64,000 nucleotides of DNA, taken from Benincasa hispida (taxonomy: Eukaryota > Streptophyta > Magnoliopsida > Cucurbitales > Cucurbitaceae). The notes beneath the pieces are model-generated. The model worked only from the letters and a program-made list of their open reading frames with translations. It did not search any database and was not told the origin of the DNA. This document shows positions 11,668 to 23,091 of this stretch, one piece after another. How positions within the stretch are numbered: the stretch's first letter is position 1; the number at the start of each line of letters is the position of its first letter. Made by a program: the position numbers and the translations under genes. Location of the stretch: assembly GCF_009727055.1 (NCBI RefSeq), contig NC_052350.1, forward strand, positions 37,822,649 through 37,886,648. Direction: 5' to 3'.

Positions 11668-12804
11668 TATGGATTAGAAGCATATCTATATTTTATAAAG
11701 TATTATAAAATGAATTAGACATTTAAAATCTATAACAAAGATGCATACTCACCTAGGGTTTTCAAATAACAACTTGTTTTAAGTAGTTAAAATAGGCCAT
11801 TATCTTGTAAAACTTTGGTTACAAACTCACTCGGGCTAAAATCCTATCTAAGGCTGAAGGTACTTAAGTTGACGGTTTACGGAACACTTGTTACCTAGGG
11901 ATTTTTGTTGATTTTTTAGTATTGTTAACCCAGCTTTATGAGCATGCGTGAGCAATATGAGGTAATAAAATAATTTATCACTTAGGCAACGTAGGTTAAA
12001 TCCAAATATAAATGTTATACTTGGATAATCACCTAAACTTAGATTGTTTATTAGTTAGAACATACCTAAGTAAATATTTATCCAAAATAATTAAAACACT
12101 TTAGTGGGAGATTAATAATATATACGATATATTGTTCTTAGCTCTCACGTCCCTAAGAGTTCACATAGTGAAATTTATGCTTGGCTTCATGTCACCTTGG
12201 AAGTGAGATTCGGAAAGCGTTTGCATGGGTCAATTGCAAGATGAATAGGGGAAGTAGTTCATAGTAAGTGGGTGAAGGAAGTGTGTCAACATATCCAGCG
12301 GTCTCTTTCATTAGTTTGAACCTTGAGATTCCTATGTTGCGCATGCTTGTCGTGTTTAGACAATATAAGCTAATCATTTTATGGTAGGTATCCCTTCGGA
12401 GGGGTGTAAAATGGGATTCGGAACAACTCAAACTTCAAAAATAGATAAGATCTCTTAGGTCCATTCTCAACCTTGACTCTCCAATTCGGAAGCATCGTTG
12501 GGGTCGACCTCTGAGGTATGAAAATGAAGGGTTACACTTATAAGAGTTACTAAGAGTTAATAAATTCTTGACAAAAAATGGTAACTAAATGACGATAGGA
12601 ATTAGAGTTATTCTAGAGTTAGTATTTAGTCAAGAATGTCTTACTTCAATGAAGAAGTATTTGACTGCCCCTCGGTAGCATCTATTCTGGCTCATTAAAG
12701 TATTGTTGCAAATAAATAATGAAATTTGGGTATATTATTATTTTTGCTAAAATTTGATTGGGTTTAAAAGCAATTTACTGATTAGAATTCGTTTATCTTT
12801 CAGC
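11668..12804 (+). other. Leader of W, 5' part deleted
   Basis: It matches the X leader from about 52083 onward ('TTATAAAATGAATTAGAC', 'AAAATCTATAACAAAGAT'). It has the shared leader block (CTCTCACGTCCCTAAGAGTT near 12143) and ends TTTATCTTTCAGC just before the gag ATG at 12805. The primer site and the first part of the leader are gone. Confidence 0.7.
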
Positions 12805-13308
12805 ATGTCGAATTCTTCTAAATTACTCGCTTTCGATAAATTTAACGGTATTAATTTTTCAACATGGAAATAAAATATAAGCACAATACTAGTAATAGGT
12901 TTAACGTTTGTTTTAACAGAGAAATGTCCTCTTTCTCCCAGCTCATCTGCAAACCAAAGAGTTTGAAATGCATATGACAGATGGATTAGGGCAAATCAAA
13001 AGGGTCGAATTCATATCTTAGAAAATATATCTGATATACTAGCTAAGAAATTCTAGAATATGGTTTTTATTAAAGAAATCATAGATTCCTTACAAACGTT
13101 GTTTAGACAAGCTGTCAGGAATGATATTCTCGAAGAAGTTTATAACTATGACAAAAAGGATAGAAACTCTGTTAATGAACATGTTCTGGATATGCTAAAA
13201 GTAATATACACAAATGTTATAGATGAGGAAACTAAGAAAGCCCAACAAAGTAAATGTGATTTACTTGTCAGTAAGACATGTTTAATGAAAAATGATAAAT
13301 TAATCTGA
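12805..13308 (+). pseudogene. gag: Gag of W, pseudogene lacking the zinc knuckle
   Basis: ATG at 12805, N-terminus MSNSSKLLAFDKFNG, then a TAA within the first 30 codons (TWK-stop) and further stops. 13060-13308 is open and has the FIKEIIDSLQTLF and NEHVLDML segments. The sequence then passes within a few residues to KCDLLVSKTCLMKN. That text normally lies after the CCHC knuckle, so roughly the last third of gag, including the knuckle, has been deleted. Confidence 0.75.
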
Positions 13309-14700
13309 ATATTAGATTCAGGTGCCACTAATCATATTTGCACTTTCGCTTAGGAAACTAGTTCCTGGAGATAGCTTGCAGAAGGTGACACAACCTTTAA
13401 GGTAGGGACCAAAAAGGTTTGTCTCAAGTAAAACAGTGGGAGATATAAAGTTATTTATTGAAGATATATTCATTTTACTTGAAAATGTTTATTACATTCC
13501 TGCCATGAGGAGGAATTTGATATTTATCTCATGTTTGCTAGAACAAAAGTATAAAGTCTCTTTTGAAGTTAATAAAGTGTTCATTATTTCAAAAGCTATT
13601 AAAATATGTTCTATAAAACTTGAAAATAACTTATATGTGTTAAAACAAACTGAGGTAAAAGTGGTTTTGAATATAGAGATGTTTAAAACAACAGAAACTC
13701 AGAATAAGAAATGAAAAATGGTTTTGGCACATTAATCTCAATAAGATTGGAAAAATGGTTAAGAGTGGACTCTTAAATCAGTTAGAAGACAACTCTCTAC
13801 CATCATGTGAATCTTTTCTTGAGGGTAAAATGACCAAAAGATCTTTTACGGGAAAAGGTCTTAAAGCCAAATAACCTTTAGAGCTCATACACTTCTGTGG
13901 TTCAATGAATGTTAATGCACAAGGAGGGTACGAATATTTCGTTAGCTTTATTGATCATTATTCTAGATATGACTATATTTACCTAATGCATCATAAGTTC
14001 GCAACCCTTGAAAATTTCAAGGAATATAAGGCAGAGGTTGAGAACCAAATAGGTAAAAAAATTAAAATACTTTCATCAGATCGAGGTGGAGAGTATATGG
14101 ACCTAAAATTCTAGGACTACTTGGTAAAACACAGAATTTAGTCTCAACTCACATCACTTTGTACACCTCAACAGAATGAGATAGTGGAAAGGAGAAATAG
14201 AATCTTGTTGGACATAGTTCGTTCAATGATGAGTTATGCTCAGTTGCCTAATTCTTTTTGGGGACATGCAGTAGAGACTGCTGTGTATATTTTGAATATG
14301 GTTCCCTCAAAAAGTATTTTAGAAACACCTTATGTGTTATAGAGAGGATGTAAAAGTAGTTTACATCACTTCAAAATTTGGGAATGCTCAGAACATGTGT
14401 TGGTGCAAAATCCAAAGAAATTAGAACGACGCTCAAAAGTATGTATATTTGTAGGATACCCCAAAAAGGCAAAAGGTGATCTATTCTATGATCCTCAAGA
14501 AGATAAAGTATTTGTATCGACCAATGCAACCTTCTTAGAGGAAGATCACATAAAGAATTATCAACCTCGCAGTAAGCTAGTATTAAATGAAATCTCCACA
14601 GAAGCTACAAACAAATCAACAAGGGTTATTGATCAAGTTGGTCCTTCAACAAGAGTTGTTGATGAAACTGGTACTACACATCTTTCTCAATAGTTAAGAG
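13309..14700 (+). pseudogene. pol: Protease, integrase and linker of W, pseudogene
   Basis: The protease motif LDSGATNHIC is intact near 13315, just after a TGA. 13436-13714 is open and covers the segment between protease and integrase (YYIPAMRRNLIFISCLL, LENNLYVLKQTE). The integrase zinc domain has CESF for CxxC near 13808. The first catalytic Asp is lost in a small deletion near 13893 (LIHFCGS). The second, SSDRGGEY, is at about 14080-14100. 14397-14693 is open: integrase C-terminus (FVGYPKKAKGD, VFVSTNATFLEEDH), then the linker with two STRV(I/V)D repeats at 14616 and 14646. Confidence 0.8.
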
Positions 14701-15690
14701 TGCCTCGATGTAGTGGGAGAGTTGTTCAATAGCCTAACTGTTACATGAGTTTGACAGAAACTTAGGTCATCATACCTGATGATGGCTGAGAGGATCCATT
14801 GACCTTTAAACAGGCAATGAAATATGTGGATAGAGACTAATGGATAAAAGCCATGGACCACAAAATAGAGTCTATGCACTAGTCTAGGAACTTATAGATC
14901 AATAAAAAAGGGTCAAATCTATTGGTTGCAAATGGATCTACAAGAGAAAGCGGGACCAAGCTGGTAAGGTACAAAACTACAAAACTAGACTCGTGGCAAA
15001 AGGGTTTACCCAAAGAGAGGGGGTGAACTATGAAGAAACATTTTCTCTAGCTGCTATGATCAAATCATTTAGAATACTCTTATCCATTACTATCTTTTAT
15101 GACTATGAAATATGGAAAATGGATGTCAAGACAGCCTTTCTGAACGGCTATCTTGAAAAGAGTATCTATATGTCTCAATCAGAGGGGTTTATAGAACAGG
15201 GTCAAGAGCAAAAGGTTTGCAAGGTTAAAAGATCCATTTATGAGTTGAAACAAGCATCTCGATCCTGGAATATGTTTAAAGCCATAGTGATTAAATCTTA
15301 TGGCTTTAAACAGAACGTTGATGAACCTTATGTTTACAAGAAGATTGTCAACAAGACTGTAGCTTTTCTAGTGTTATATGTTGATGATATTCTACTCACT
15401 AGAAATAAAGTAGAATTCCTGGCTGACGTTAAGAAATGACTGGCTTCGTAATTCCAAATGAAGGATTTAGAAGATGCACAGTATGTTCTTAGAATCTAAA
15501 TAGTTTGGAATCGCAAGAATAGAACGCTAGCATTATCTCAGACATATTATATAGACAAGATGTTATCTAGGTATAAAATGAACAATCCCAAGAGAGGTTT
15601 GTTACCTTTTAAGCATGGAATTCATTTGTCTAAAGAAAAAATGTCCTAAGACACCTCAAGAAGTTGAGGTTATGAAACGAATTCCCTATG
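14701..15690 (+). pseudogene. pol: Reverse transcriptase of W, pseudogene
   Basis: RT copies the element RNA into DNA in the particle. After a stop-rich N-terminal part (14700-14990), 14993-15439 is open and contains AKGFTQREGVNYEE, MDVKTAFLNG (first catalytic Asp) and IYELKQASRSWN. The active site Y-V-D-D is at 15377-15388. A TGA at 15437 ends the frame, and the following QFQMKDL/ASYIDKML-type segment has stops and frameshifts. Confidence 0.82.
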
Positions 15691-16330
15691 CATCAACTGT
15701 TGGAAGTTTTGATGTATATCATGTTGTGTACACGCTCAAACATATATTATGCAGTTGGAATAGTTAGCAGATATCAGTCCAATCCAGGATATGATCATTG
15801 GACTATCGTTAAAAACAATCTTAAGTATCTTCAGAGAATGAGAGACTACATGCTCGTGTATGATGATAAGGATCTTATCCTTACTGGATACACTTATTTT
15901 GATTTTTAGAGCGATGTGAATTCTAGGAAATCAACTTTGGGATTGGTATTCACTCTAAATGGAAGAGCTATATTATGGAGGAGTATAAAAAAAATTTGTA
16001 TTGTTGACTCCACCATGGAAGAAAAGTGTGTAGCTGCATGTGAAGCAGCCAAGGAAGCAGTGTGGCTTAGAAAATTCTTGATCGATTTGGAAGTAGTTCC
16101 AAATATACATCTACCGATCACCCTCTATTGTGATAATAATGGAGCAGTTACAAACTCAAAAGAACCAAGAAGCCATAAATGCGGGAAACACATCGAGCGC
16201 AATACCATCTCATCAGGGAGATCGTACATCGAGGAGATGTGATCATTATGTAGATAGCCTCAGAAGACAATTTAGCTGATCCATTTACAAAGGCCCTCAC
16301 GGCTAAAGTATTTGAGGGTCACATAGTTGG
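15691..16330 (+). pseudogene. pol: RNase H of W, pseudogene
   Basis: RNase H would degrade the RNA strand during reverse transcription. Two frames cover it: 15688-15909 (RSNIYYAVGIVSRYQSNPG) and 15916-16242 (SRKSTLGLVFTLNG, VDSTMEEKCVAACEAAKEAV, LYCDNNGAV, SHKCGKHIE). A TAG at 15907 separates them. The C-terminal DPFTKAL tail appears near 16280 after a frame change. Confidence 0.8.
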
Positions 16331-16341
16331 AATTTTAGTCC

Positions 16342-16352
16342 AAGTGGGAGTT
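16342..16352 (+). promoter_or_regulatory. Polypurine tract of W
   Basis: AAGTGGGAGTT directly precedes the 3' LTR. The second, upstream tract found in U, X, Y and V is missing here; the sequence runs almost directly from the RNase H end to this tract. Confidence 0.75.
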
Positions 16353-18055
16353 TGTTGAGTTGTATGTCCTAAAATTCGCAGTTTGTAAAATTAAACATAT
16401 TCTATTTGCAATAAATATGTTATTAAGATTCATTTAATAAAACTGTTATTGAATATGTAGATTGCAATTGTAAAGCCTAAATCCAATAAACTAATGAACC
16501 TCTAGCTATAGTATGAATACTTAAACCTTATGTGAGACATAAAAGAGGATCAGGTTTGGGTATATAGCTAAAAAGGTCTATAAGTATAAACATAGGGTTG
16601 GGAACCTCCTTTAATAGATGCAGCCCACTTTGTATTTGATACAAACGATGTGATCCCGAAATCGTTCATGTGGAGATATGCGAGTGGGGACATCCTATGT
16701 AAATGATGTTTACATAAAACTAGACCACAAAATAGCCACTTTTTCTTTATAACTACCGTTTACTGTTAAAACTGACTATTTCAAACTAATGACCTAAGGT
16801 AACTTGATCTCAATCCTTAGCTAACTATAAACTCCTGTTTATTCGAGATTATCTTTTAATCTGCATAGGTGAGAGTGGCTCAACAGCGTTGCTCAATAAG
16901 TCAACCATTTTAAGGGTTAAATTGGATAAATAGCTGGGGACATAGTTTTGCAAGATGGAAATCACTCATACCCGCTTGAGGGATAGTAGATAGGTTGTTT
17001 CCTTAAGTACTGACTCCTAGTCTTGAACAAAGGGGTCCCGCCCTCTCTATGACTGAGAGGGACTCGATTTATTGGTAGAACCATAAACCAATTGTTCATT
17101 AGTGGATCAATAGAGATTTAAGAAGCAAGATGTATTACAAGGGTAAAACATAATTTTGACCCAGCTATTAATACGAACAACCTGTGAAGAATTTACTTAC
17201 TGATCATGATTAAATCAAGTGGACAGAAATATATTTACAGTGAAGAGAGTGCAGCTATTGGGCTTTAGTGGAGTGACCCGGTAGTCAACGAATGTCCATT
17301 AATTCGGTTTAAAGAGTTTAGCTAATTAATCTTAGATCGTTGGAGCTTATGATCTGTAGGTCCATTAGGTCCCCCTACTAGCTCAAATGGACTAAACCTT
17401 AGAATAGCATGATGAGAAAATTTGAAACGTTCAAATTAGATTTAAGGGGATTATTAATTATATGTGATATAATTAACGTTTAATTATCGAATTAAACGAA
17501 ATTGGAGAATTGGATAATATTTAAATATGATGAATGGGGATTCATGATTGTGGAATTGGTGGTTTTGTGATTTAATATTTGATATTAAATTAATTAATTA
17601 TTTATTTAGAACTAATTATTTGAATTAGTTTTACATGAAATTTATTTTATTTTATTTTATTTAAATTAAATGGATTAATTTTAAAAATAAAATAAATTAA
17701 TTTTATGAAAATCAAGAAAAATGGAAGGAAGTGGGACCCACTTCCTCCAGCTCTAATTTCGTTTAATTTGATACTTAAATGGAAGAAAGGTTCTCTCTTG
17801 TTCTTCACCAAACAACAAAATACTCTTATAAAATCTCTCTTAATTCGATCTTATTTTGGGTTCCACCACCTAATCTAAGGTTCTAGAGGATAGTAGGGAA
17901 GATCAAGTGGTTATTTACAACCTATTGGAGAAGAGATCAAGTTGGATTTTGAAGAAATTGAAGAGTTCTTCAAAGATATTTTTCTAAAACCCCTATCTCT
18001 TTAATATGACCATGCTGGCTAGATTGCTTTCGCTTATTGATTGTCCACACCAACA
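16353..18055 (+). repeat. 3' LTR of W (1703 bp)
   Basis: It starts TGTTGAGTTGTATGTCC and ends CACACCAACA, followed by TTTGT. It contains the conserved LTR core near 16710. It has no CGATCG array, unlike the LTRs of Y, V and Z. Confidence 0.85.
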
Positions 18056-18060
18056 TTTGT
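18056..18060. repeat. Target site duplication TTTGT, right copy (element W)
   Basis: It is identical to 3107-3111 and fixes both ends of W despite the nested insertion. Confidence 0.85.
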
Positions 18061-18630
18061 CATTATAATTTATAAATAAATTTTATTCATTCAGTTTATC
18101 AATCTACATGTGTAAGAAATTTCGTTAAAACATACTAATAAGTAATATTCTTCACGATAGGGATTAAATCGTTACAAATTATAAAATAAAATCATTACTT
18201 ATTAAAGTTGATCATGAAATAAATTGCTATAAATTTGAAAGTACAGACTAAATCGTTACCCACTAAAATTCAAAGATAAGGATATGTTTGGATTAATTAG
18301 AGAAAAAAATATTTTTCAAAACAATCATTTTTATTTAAGCTCTTTTGATAAAATCTAGTTAAAATACACCACAAAGTTATTTTGAATGGTTTGTCAAATA
18401 TTTTATTTTATTTTATTCACAATGATTTATTTTCAAAATTAAACTTTTGAAAAGTTCATCTAAATACACGTTAAATTGTTACTTTTATGATAATTCAAAG
18501 ACCAAAAAACGTTTTTTAGTCTCGAGATTATATCATTTCTACCACCTTATTTGCCTTGATGTCTATATTCGTGTTTAACGGATTAAGAGACTGGTCAAAT
18601 TGTGGGCACTTTTAAATTTATTTGGATAAT

Positions 18631-18676
<46 letters not shown>

Positions 18677-21339
18677 TAATATTTATTGAAAGCTATCACA
18701 AATAAGAAAAATATCAAAGTGTTTACAGAAATATTAAAAAAAAAAACTATTGATAGATACATATAGATTTTAATCAGCGTCTATTAGTAATATACTTCAA
18801 TCAGTTTCTGATAGATATTTATAAACTTCTATCTATCTCTATAAAAAAAATTAAAAATTTGTTATTTTATGTAAATAATTTTTTTTTTATTTTTCTATTT
18901 TTGAAAAAAACAAATATATATCTTTATTTGTTGCGTGTCTTAAAAAAAAACGCAACACATAAAATTGCGTCTCTTCAGACTTAATGAAAAATGCCACCTA
19001 ACCTAGCACAACACAATTTGTTAAATTTTATTTTATCTTGTTCTCTCTCAATTCCCATTCAATACTATTTTTATATGAATGAAAAAAGAAGAAAATTAAT
19101 TTATTTTTTAAAAAAATTAGATATGAATATTTAGATATAATTGGAAGTTTTTCTTTTACCATATCAAGTCTAAGAAAAAAAAAATATATCTATATATACA
19201 AATTACTAAATTTGATCATCAACTTGAATTTATCGACTTTTTTTATCAATTTGAATTTTGGCATTCAATTTTTAAATTAATGATGGTAGGTTAACAAAAA
19301 TGAAGTAAGAAGGAATTAAATTCATGATCTAGCTCTCCTATTCGAACAAATTTTATAGGCATATTTTCAGATAATTAAAATTTTAGTAAATTTTAAATTG
19401 TTAAAATTAAAAGCTGATATAAATCTATTTTCTTTCTAGTGCTTTCTTTCAAAATTGGAAAAGAAAAAAAATCTAACAATTTTCCATTATAAATTTATAA
19501 AAGAAAAAGTAAAGAAGTTATCAAAGCAAATAAATAATTAAAATACGCATATAATAGATAGACATAATATCTAAAAATAAATTGAAAGAAAGAAATCTAA
19601 ATATAAAGACAATTGTATTCAATTATCTGTTTAAAACCAAAAATCTAAATTTGCCAATAAAAAAAAACTATCTTCAGGAAGAATTTCAAAAGGGTGCACG
19701 ATTTTACCTTTAAAAAAATAATAATAAAAAAACTCTAATTGTGCACTTAATTTGGTGTTTGACTTGTAAATCATAAACACTACTAAATAAATAGTTTTGA
19801 ATTACTTTTAAAAATAGTAGTTATAAACACGAAGTTGAATCTGTTAAAATGAATTTAACTCAATGATAATTGATATGATCATGATCTTTTTCAAGTTCAT
19901 GGACTTAAATTTATAACATTTTTGTCTCAATATTTCAAATTTAGTATTTAATTTATGTATGAACGATTTCAAAGTGTTTAAAATATGTTTATACATCGAT
20001 TCTTATTGTTTAAAACATGTTTATGCATCAAATCTTACGTGTCATAGAATTCTTCAAATGTATTAACAAAATGGGCATTTATGATTTATGCATGAATACT
20101 TATTAAAAGAAATATTGGCCGAGAGTCTAAATTGATTCGCATATGAAAGTTATTAGAGCTTTAATTGATAAAATTATAAATCTCACAAAATATTTATTTA
20201 AATGAAACATATGAAGAGTAAAAATTAATATACTTACGAAAGTTTATGGTTTAATTCACACAACTCAAAAGTTTATGCTCTGTTTGATAATCCATTTCGT
20301 TTTTTGAAAACTAAGCTTATTTCCTCTTAATTTCTTATAATAATTTGTATTTTTCTTAAGTACAATAGTTGAATTATTAACCAAATTTAAAAAACAAAAA
20401 CAAGTTTTTAAAAGCTACTTTTTTTTAGTTTTTAAAATTTGGTTTGGTTTTTTAAACCATTGTTAAAAAGTAGATGACAAATGAATTAAAAAAAACCAAA
20501 AATCAAATGGTTACGAAACGGTTCTTAATAATATAAATTGATATTTTTTTTTTATAAAGAAGAAATACTTGTACAAATAAAAATAAAGAGAAAAATATGT
20601 AGGTAATTTGTCCCCTTGACTAGTCAAACTCAAACATGGATTTCTGATCATTGAAATTTTATTCTGATTCTACACTTTTTCCACTTGTGTTAATATTCCC
20701 TTAGCATTTTCTCTTTTATTCTCATTCTCATTCCCATTCCGACTAAATAACATGACCAAGTACAAAAGGTGAACATATTGTTTCATATTTAATTTCATTT
20801 GGAAAGAATATTTAGGAAAACAAAACTTAAATCAAATGATAAAAATATCATGAAAAACATAATATTCCACTGCCTTTAATCTTTAAATAATATAAATAAG
20901 ATGACCACCATGTTCACACAAGATTTAAAAAAAAAAGAAAAAAAGAAGATAAAATCGTATAAAGGGAACTTGGATTTGTATTAGTTTTTATAGTGAAATG
21001 CAATTTTTAATGTTTATTCTCATATTCTTTTTCTGTGGAATGTAATTTGTTTGAAAATTTTATGTACTTTTGGTGTTAGAGTTGTGCTAGTTTTAGAGCA
21101 TCCCTTTTAAATTGTCATTTAATGAACTTTAGGACTTTTTTTTACTACAATAAGGAATTGAAGATTCGAACGATAGACCTTCTGATAGCTATAATATATG
21201 ATAATGAACTTTGTGATAACGAAAATAGATTAGAAGATAATGCAAAAATAGTTCTAGAATCAAATACGAAAATAAAAAAAAAGGAGGAGATAATACAAAT
21301 TTCTTTGTATCTGTAAATCTAGGGATAATCAATTAGCAA
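18061..21339. other. AT-rich spacer without a recognisable gene
   Basis: Frames are short and low-complexity. There is a long (TA)n run at 18634-18671. A segment at about 18740-18840 is rich in 'TGATAGAT' and 'TCTATCTATC' text, which I associate loosely with dispersed AT-rich repeats of cucurbit genomes. No splice-structured gene could be recognised. Confidence 0.6.
18634..18671. repeat. (TA)n microsatellite
   Basis: About 19 nearly uninterrupted AT/TA units. Confidence 0.9.
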
Positions 21340-22390
21340 TTAAAGACTTCTGAACAGATGAACAAGTTGTTGAGTTGTGGGAATAAAGTTCAAGTGTAAA
21401 TCTCTAGATGCAAGTTTTTCTCTAACTAAATGAAAACCGATCTCCACATGCTTCGTTCTATCATAAAAAATAGGATTACAAGGAATCTGAATGGTTGGTT
21501 GATTGTCACAGGATAGTAAAGGAGCATGAGGCAGAAAAACAAACAAATCACAAGCTCAGCTTCAACAATAGCAAGATATGAAATTGCTTCTTAGACATTA
21601 GATTGCTTCTTAGACATCCAAGATAGGGAATTGCGACAAAAAAAGATAGCAAACCCGAATGTACTTCAAGGCCAAGAAAAAAAATGTAATACTTTTAAAT
21701 CAGTCATATCTAACTTAACTTTCTACTTTTCAACGAGAGCATCAATATAGATGTTATCGTTATCTGTTAGTATGATATCATCAACATAGAGAAGGAGGTA
21801 AGTAAGATAGCATGGACATTTCTAACAAATAAGGAAAAATCAACATGTGAAACAATGAAACTAAAAATAAGAAGATGTCGAGTAAAAACATTCAAACCAC
21901 GCACGTGGTGTTTACTTCAAACCATATAATGACTTTTTGAGTTTGCATACATGAGTAGGAAAGAGCTTGTTGATGAACCCTTGAGGTTGTTGTATATAAA
22001 CCTCATCATATAACTCATCATGCAAAAAAAAGGTATCTTTGACATCTAACTGCCTTAATGACCAACAGAATTGAGCTGCCAAAGATAATATAATCCAAAC
22101 TGTGGGTTTCTTAATAACTAATCAACACCCTCTTCTTGATGAAACCCTTTAGCAACAAGGACGACTTTGTAGCAAGCAACACCTTCCATCAGGATTTATT
22201 TTAATATGATAAACTTGCTTACAACCCATGGCTTTCTTATGAGAAGGTGGAAGAGTTAAAGTCCAAGTCCTTAGTTTAAGTACAGCCACATATTCATCAT
22301 TCATTACTCCCTGCCACTCAACACATTTAGATGCTTGTGTAAAATTTGGTTCATCACCAATTGAGGTAACAGAAGCTACAAAAACCTTCT
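21340..22390 (-). pseudogene. pol: RT and RNase H of S, pseudogene
   Basis: On the minus strand the RT active site Y-V-D-D-I lies at about 21788-21774, with stops and frameshifts around it. 21546-21340 is an open RNase H piece containing LSCDNQPTIQI, FYDRTKHVEIGFHLVREKL and a terminal TTQQLVHLF. The usual C-terminal tail and any 3' LTR are absent, so the element is truncated here. Confidence 0.75.
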
Positions 22391-22740
22391 TTTTTTAATT
22401 AGAGACCTGATTTTGATCTTGTCTGCATTGAATGAACATTAACCACTGAAGGAACATAAGTCACTAAAGTATCAATCATAGGTTGTGGTAAAAGATCATT
22501 ACTTGGTATATCAAAGGGTGAAGAAGAAGATTGAAAGATGAATAAAGTTTCAGATAGTTGTTGAGAAGTTTGTAAGAATGCAGCTGGTAAGATTTCAGTT
22601 GATAAGGTTTCAGTTGGTGTAAGTTGAGATGTAGGAAAAATAGAAGTTGGAGAAGAAGAAGACACTTCTATTGTGACTAGAGGATTGGTTACACCAATAT
22701 CAGAGGCTGAAATAAAAAGGGTATTGAAAACAACAAAATG
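22391..22740 (-). pseudogene. pol: Integrase-RT linker of S
   Basis: 22665-22399 is open on the minus strand: a Ser/Thr/Pro-rich spacer ending HSMQTRSKSGL. Such a motif marks the start of the RT region in several plant copia lineages. The frame closes with a stop just before RT. Confidence 0.7.
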
Positions 22741-23091
22741 TGATGAAGAGTTTTGAGAAGAAGAAGATTACTAAAAAATGGCTTTGTTCATAAAAAACAA
22801 AAGAAACCATTGTACCATTTTGCTCAAGGATATGTCTAGGGAAAGATTTTTTATGTAAGACTTCTTAAGAACTAAAGTAATTACACGACTAATATACTCT
22901 CCTCCACCATCACTTCAAAAGGTTTGAACTTTACAGAATAAAGAGGTTTCATTAAAAGGTTTAAATTGAGAAACAACAAAGAAAACATTGAACTTATAGT
23001 AAGGAAAAATATAGGTATAACTTGAGAAGTCATCAACAAAAGAAATGTAATAATGATGCATATTTATTACAATTTCAGGGGTAGGACCCCA
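22741..23091 (-). pseudogene. pol: Integrase core of S, partial
   Basis: The minus strand reads WGPTPEI near 23088-23070, YYISFVDDFSSYTYIFP, then SDGGGEY (second catalytic Asp) near 22905-22885, and a damaged LEQNG. The text then passes into the linker region, so most of the integrase C-terminal domain is missing. The first catalytic Asp codon lies on the other side of the insertion at 26079. Confidence 0.72.

Larger units (their letters stand above)
3112..18055 (+). mobile_element. Ty1/copia LTR retrotransposon W, defective, carrying nested element U
   Basis: Two LTRs in the same orientation (3112-3759, interrupted, and 16353-18055) share a start of the type TGTTNNGTTGTATNTCCTAAAA and enclose gag, protease, integrase, RT and RNase H remnants in copia order. 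TTTGT flanks both ends. Element U (3760-11667) was inserted in the 5' LTR. A later deletion removed the rest of that LTR, the primer site and about the first 850 bp of the leader as judged against X. The two LTRs differ more than those of X, so this is an older copy. Confidence 0.85.

Noticed and set aside
18929..18957. Small inverted repeat TGTTGCGT...ACGCAACA
   Set aside because: The stem is only 8 bp around an A run, and no target duplication or related copy is seen in the window.
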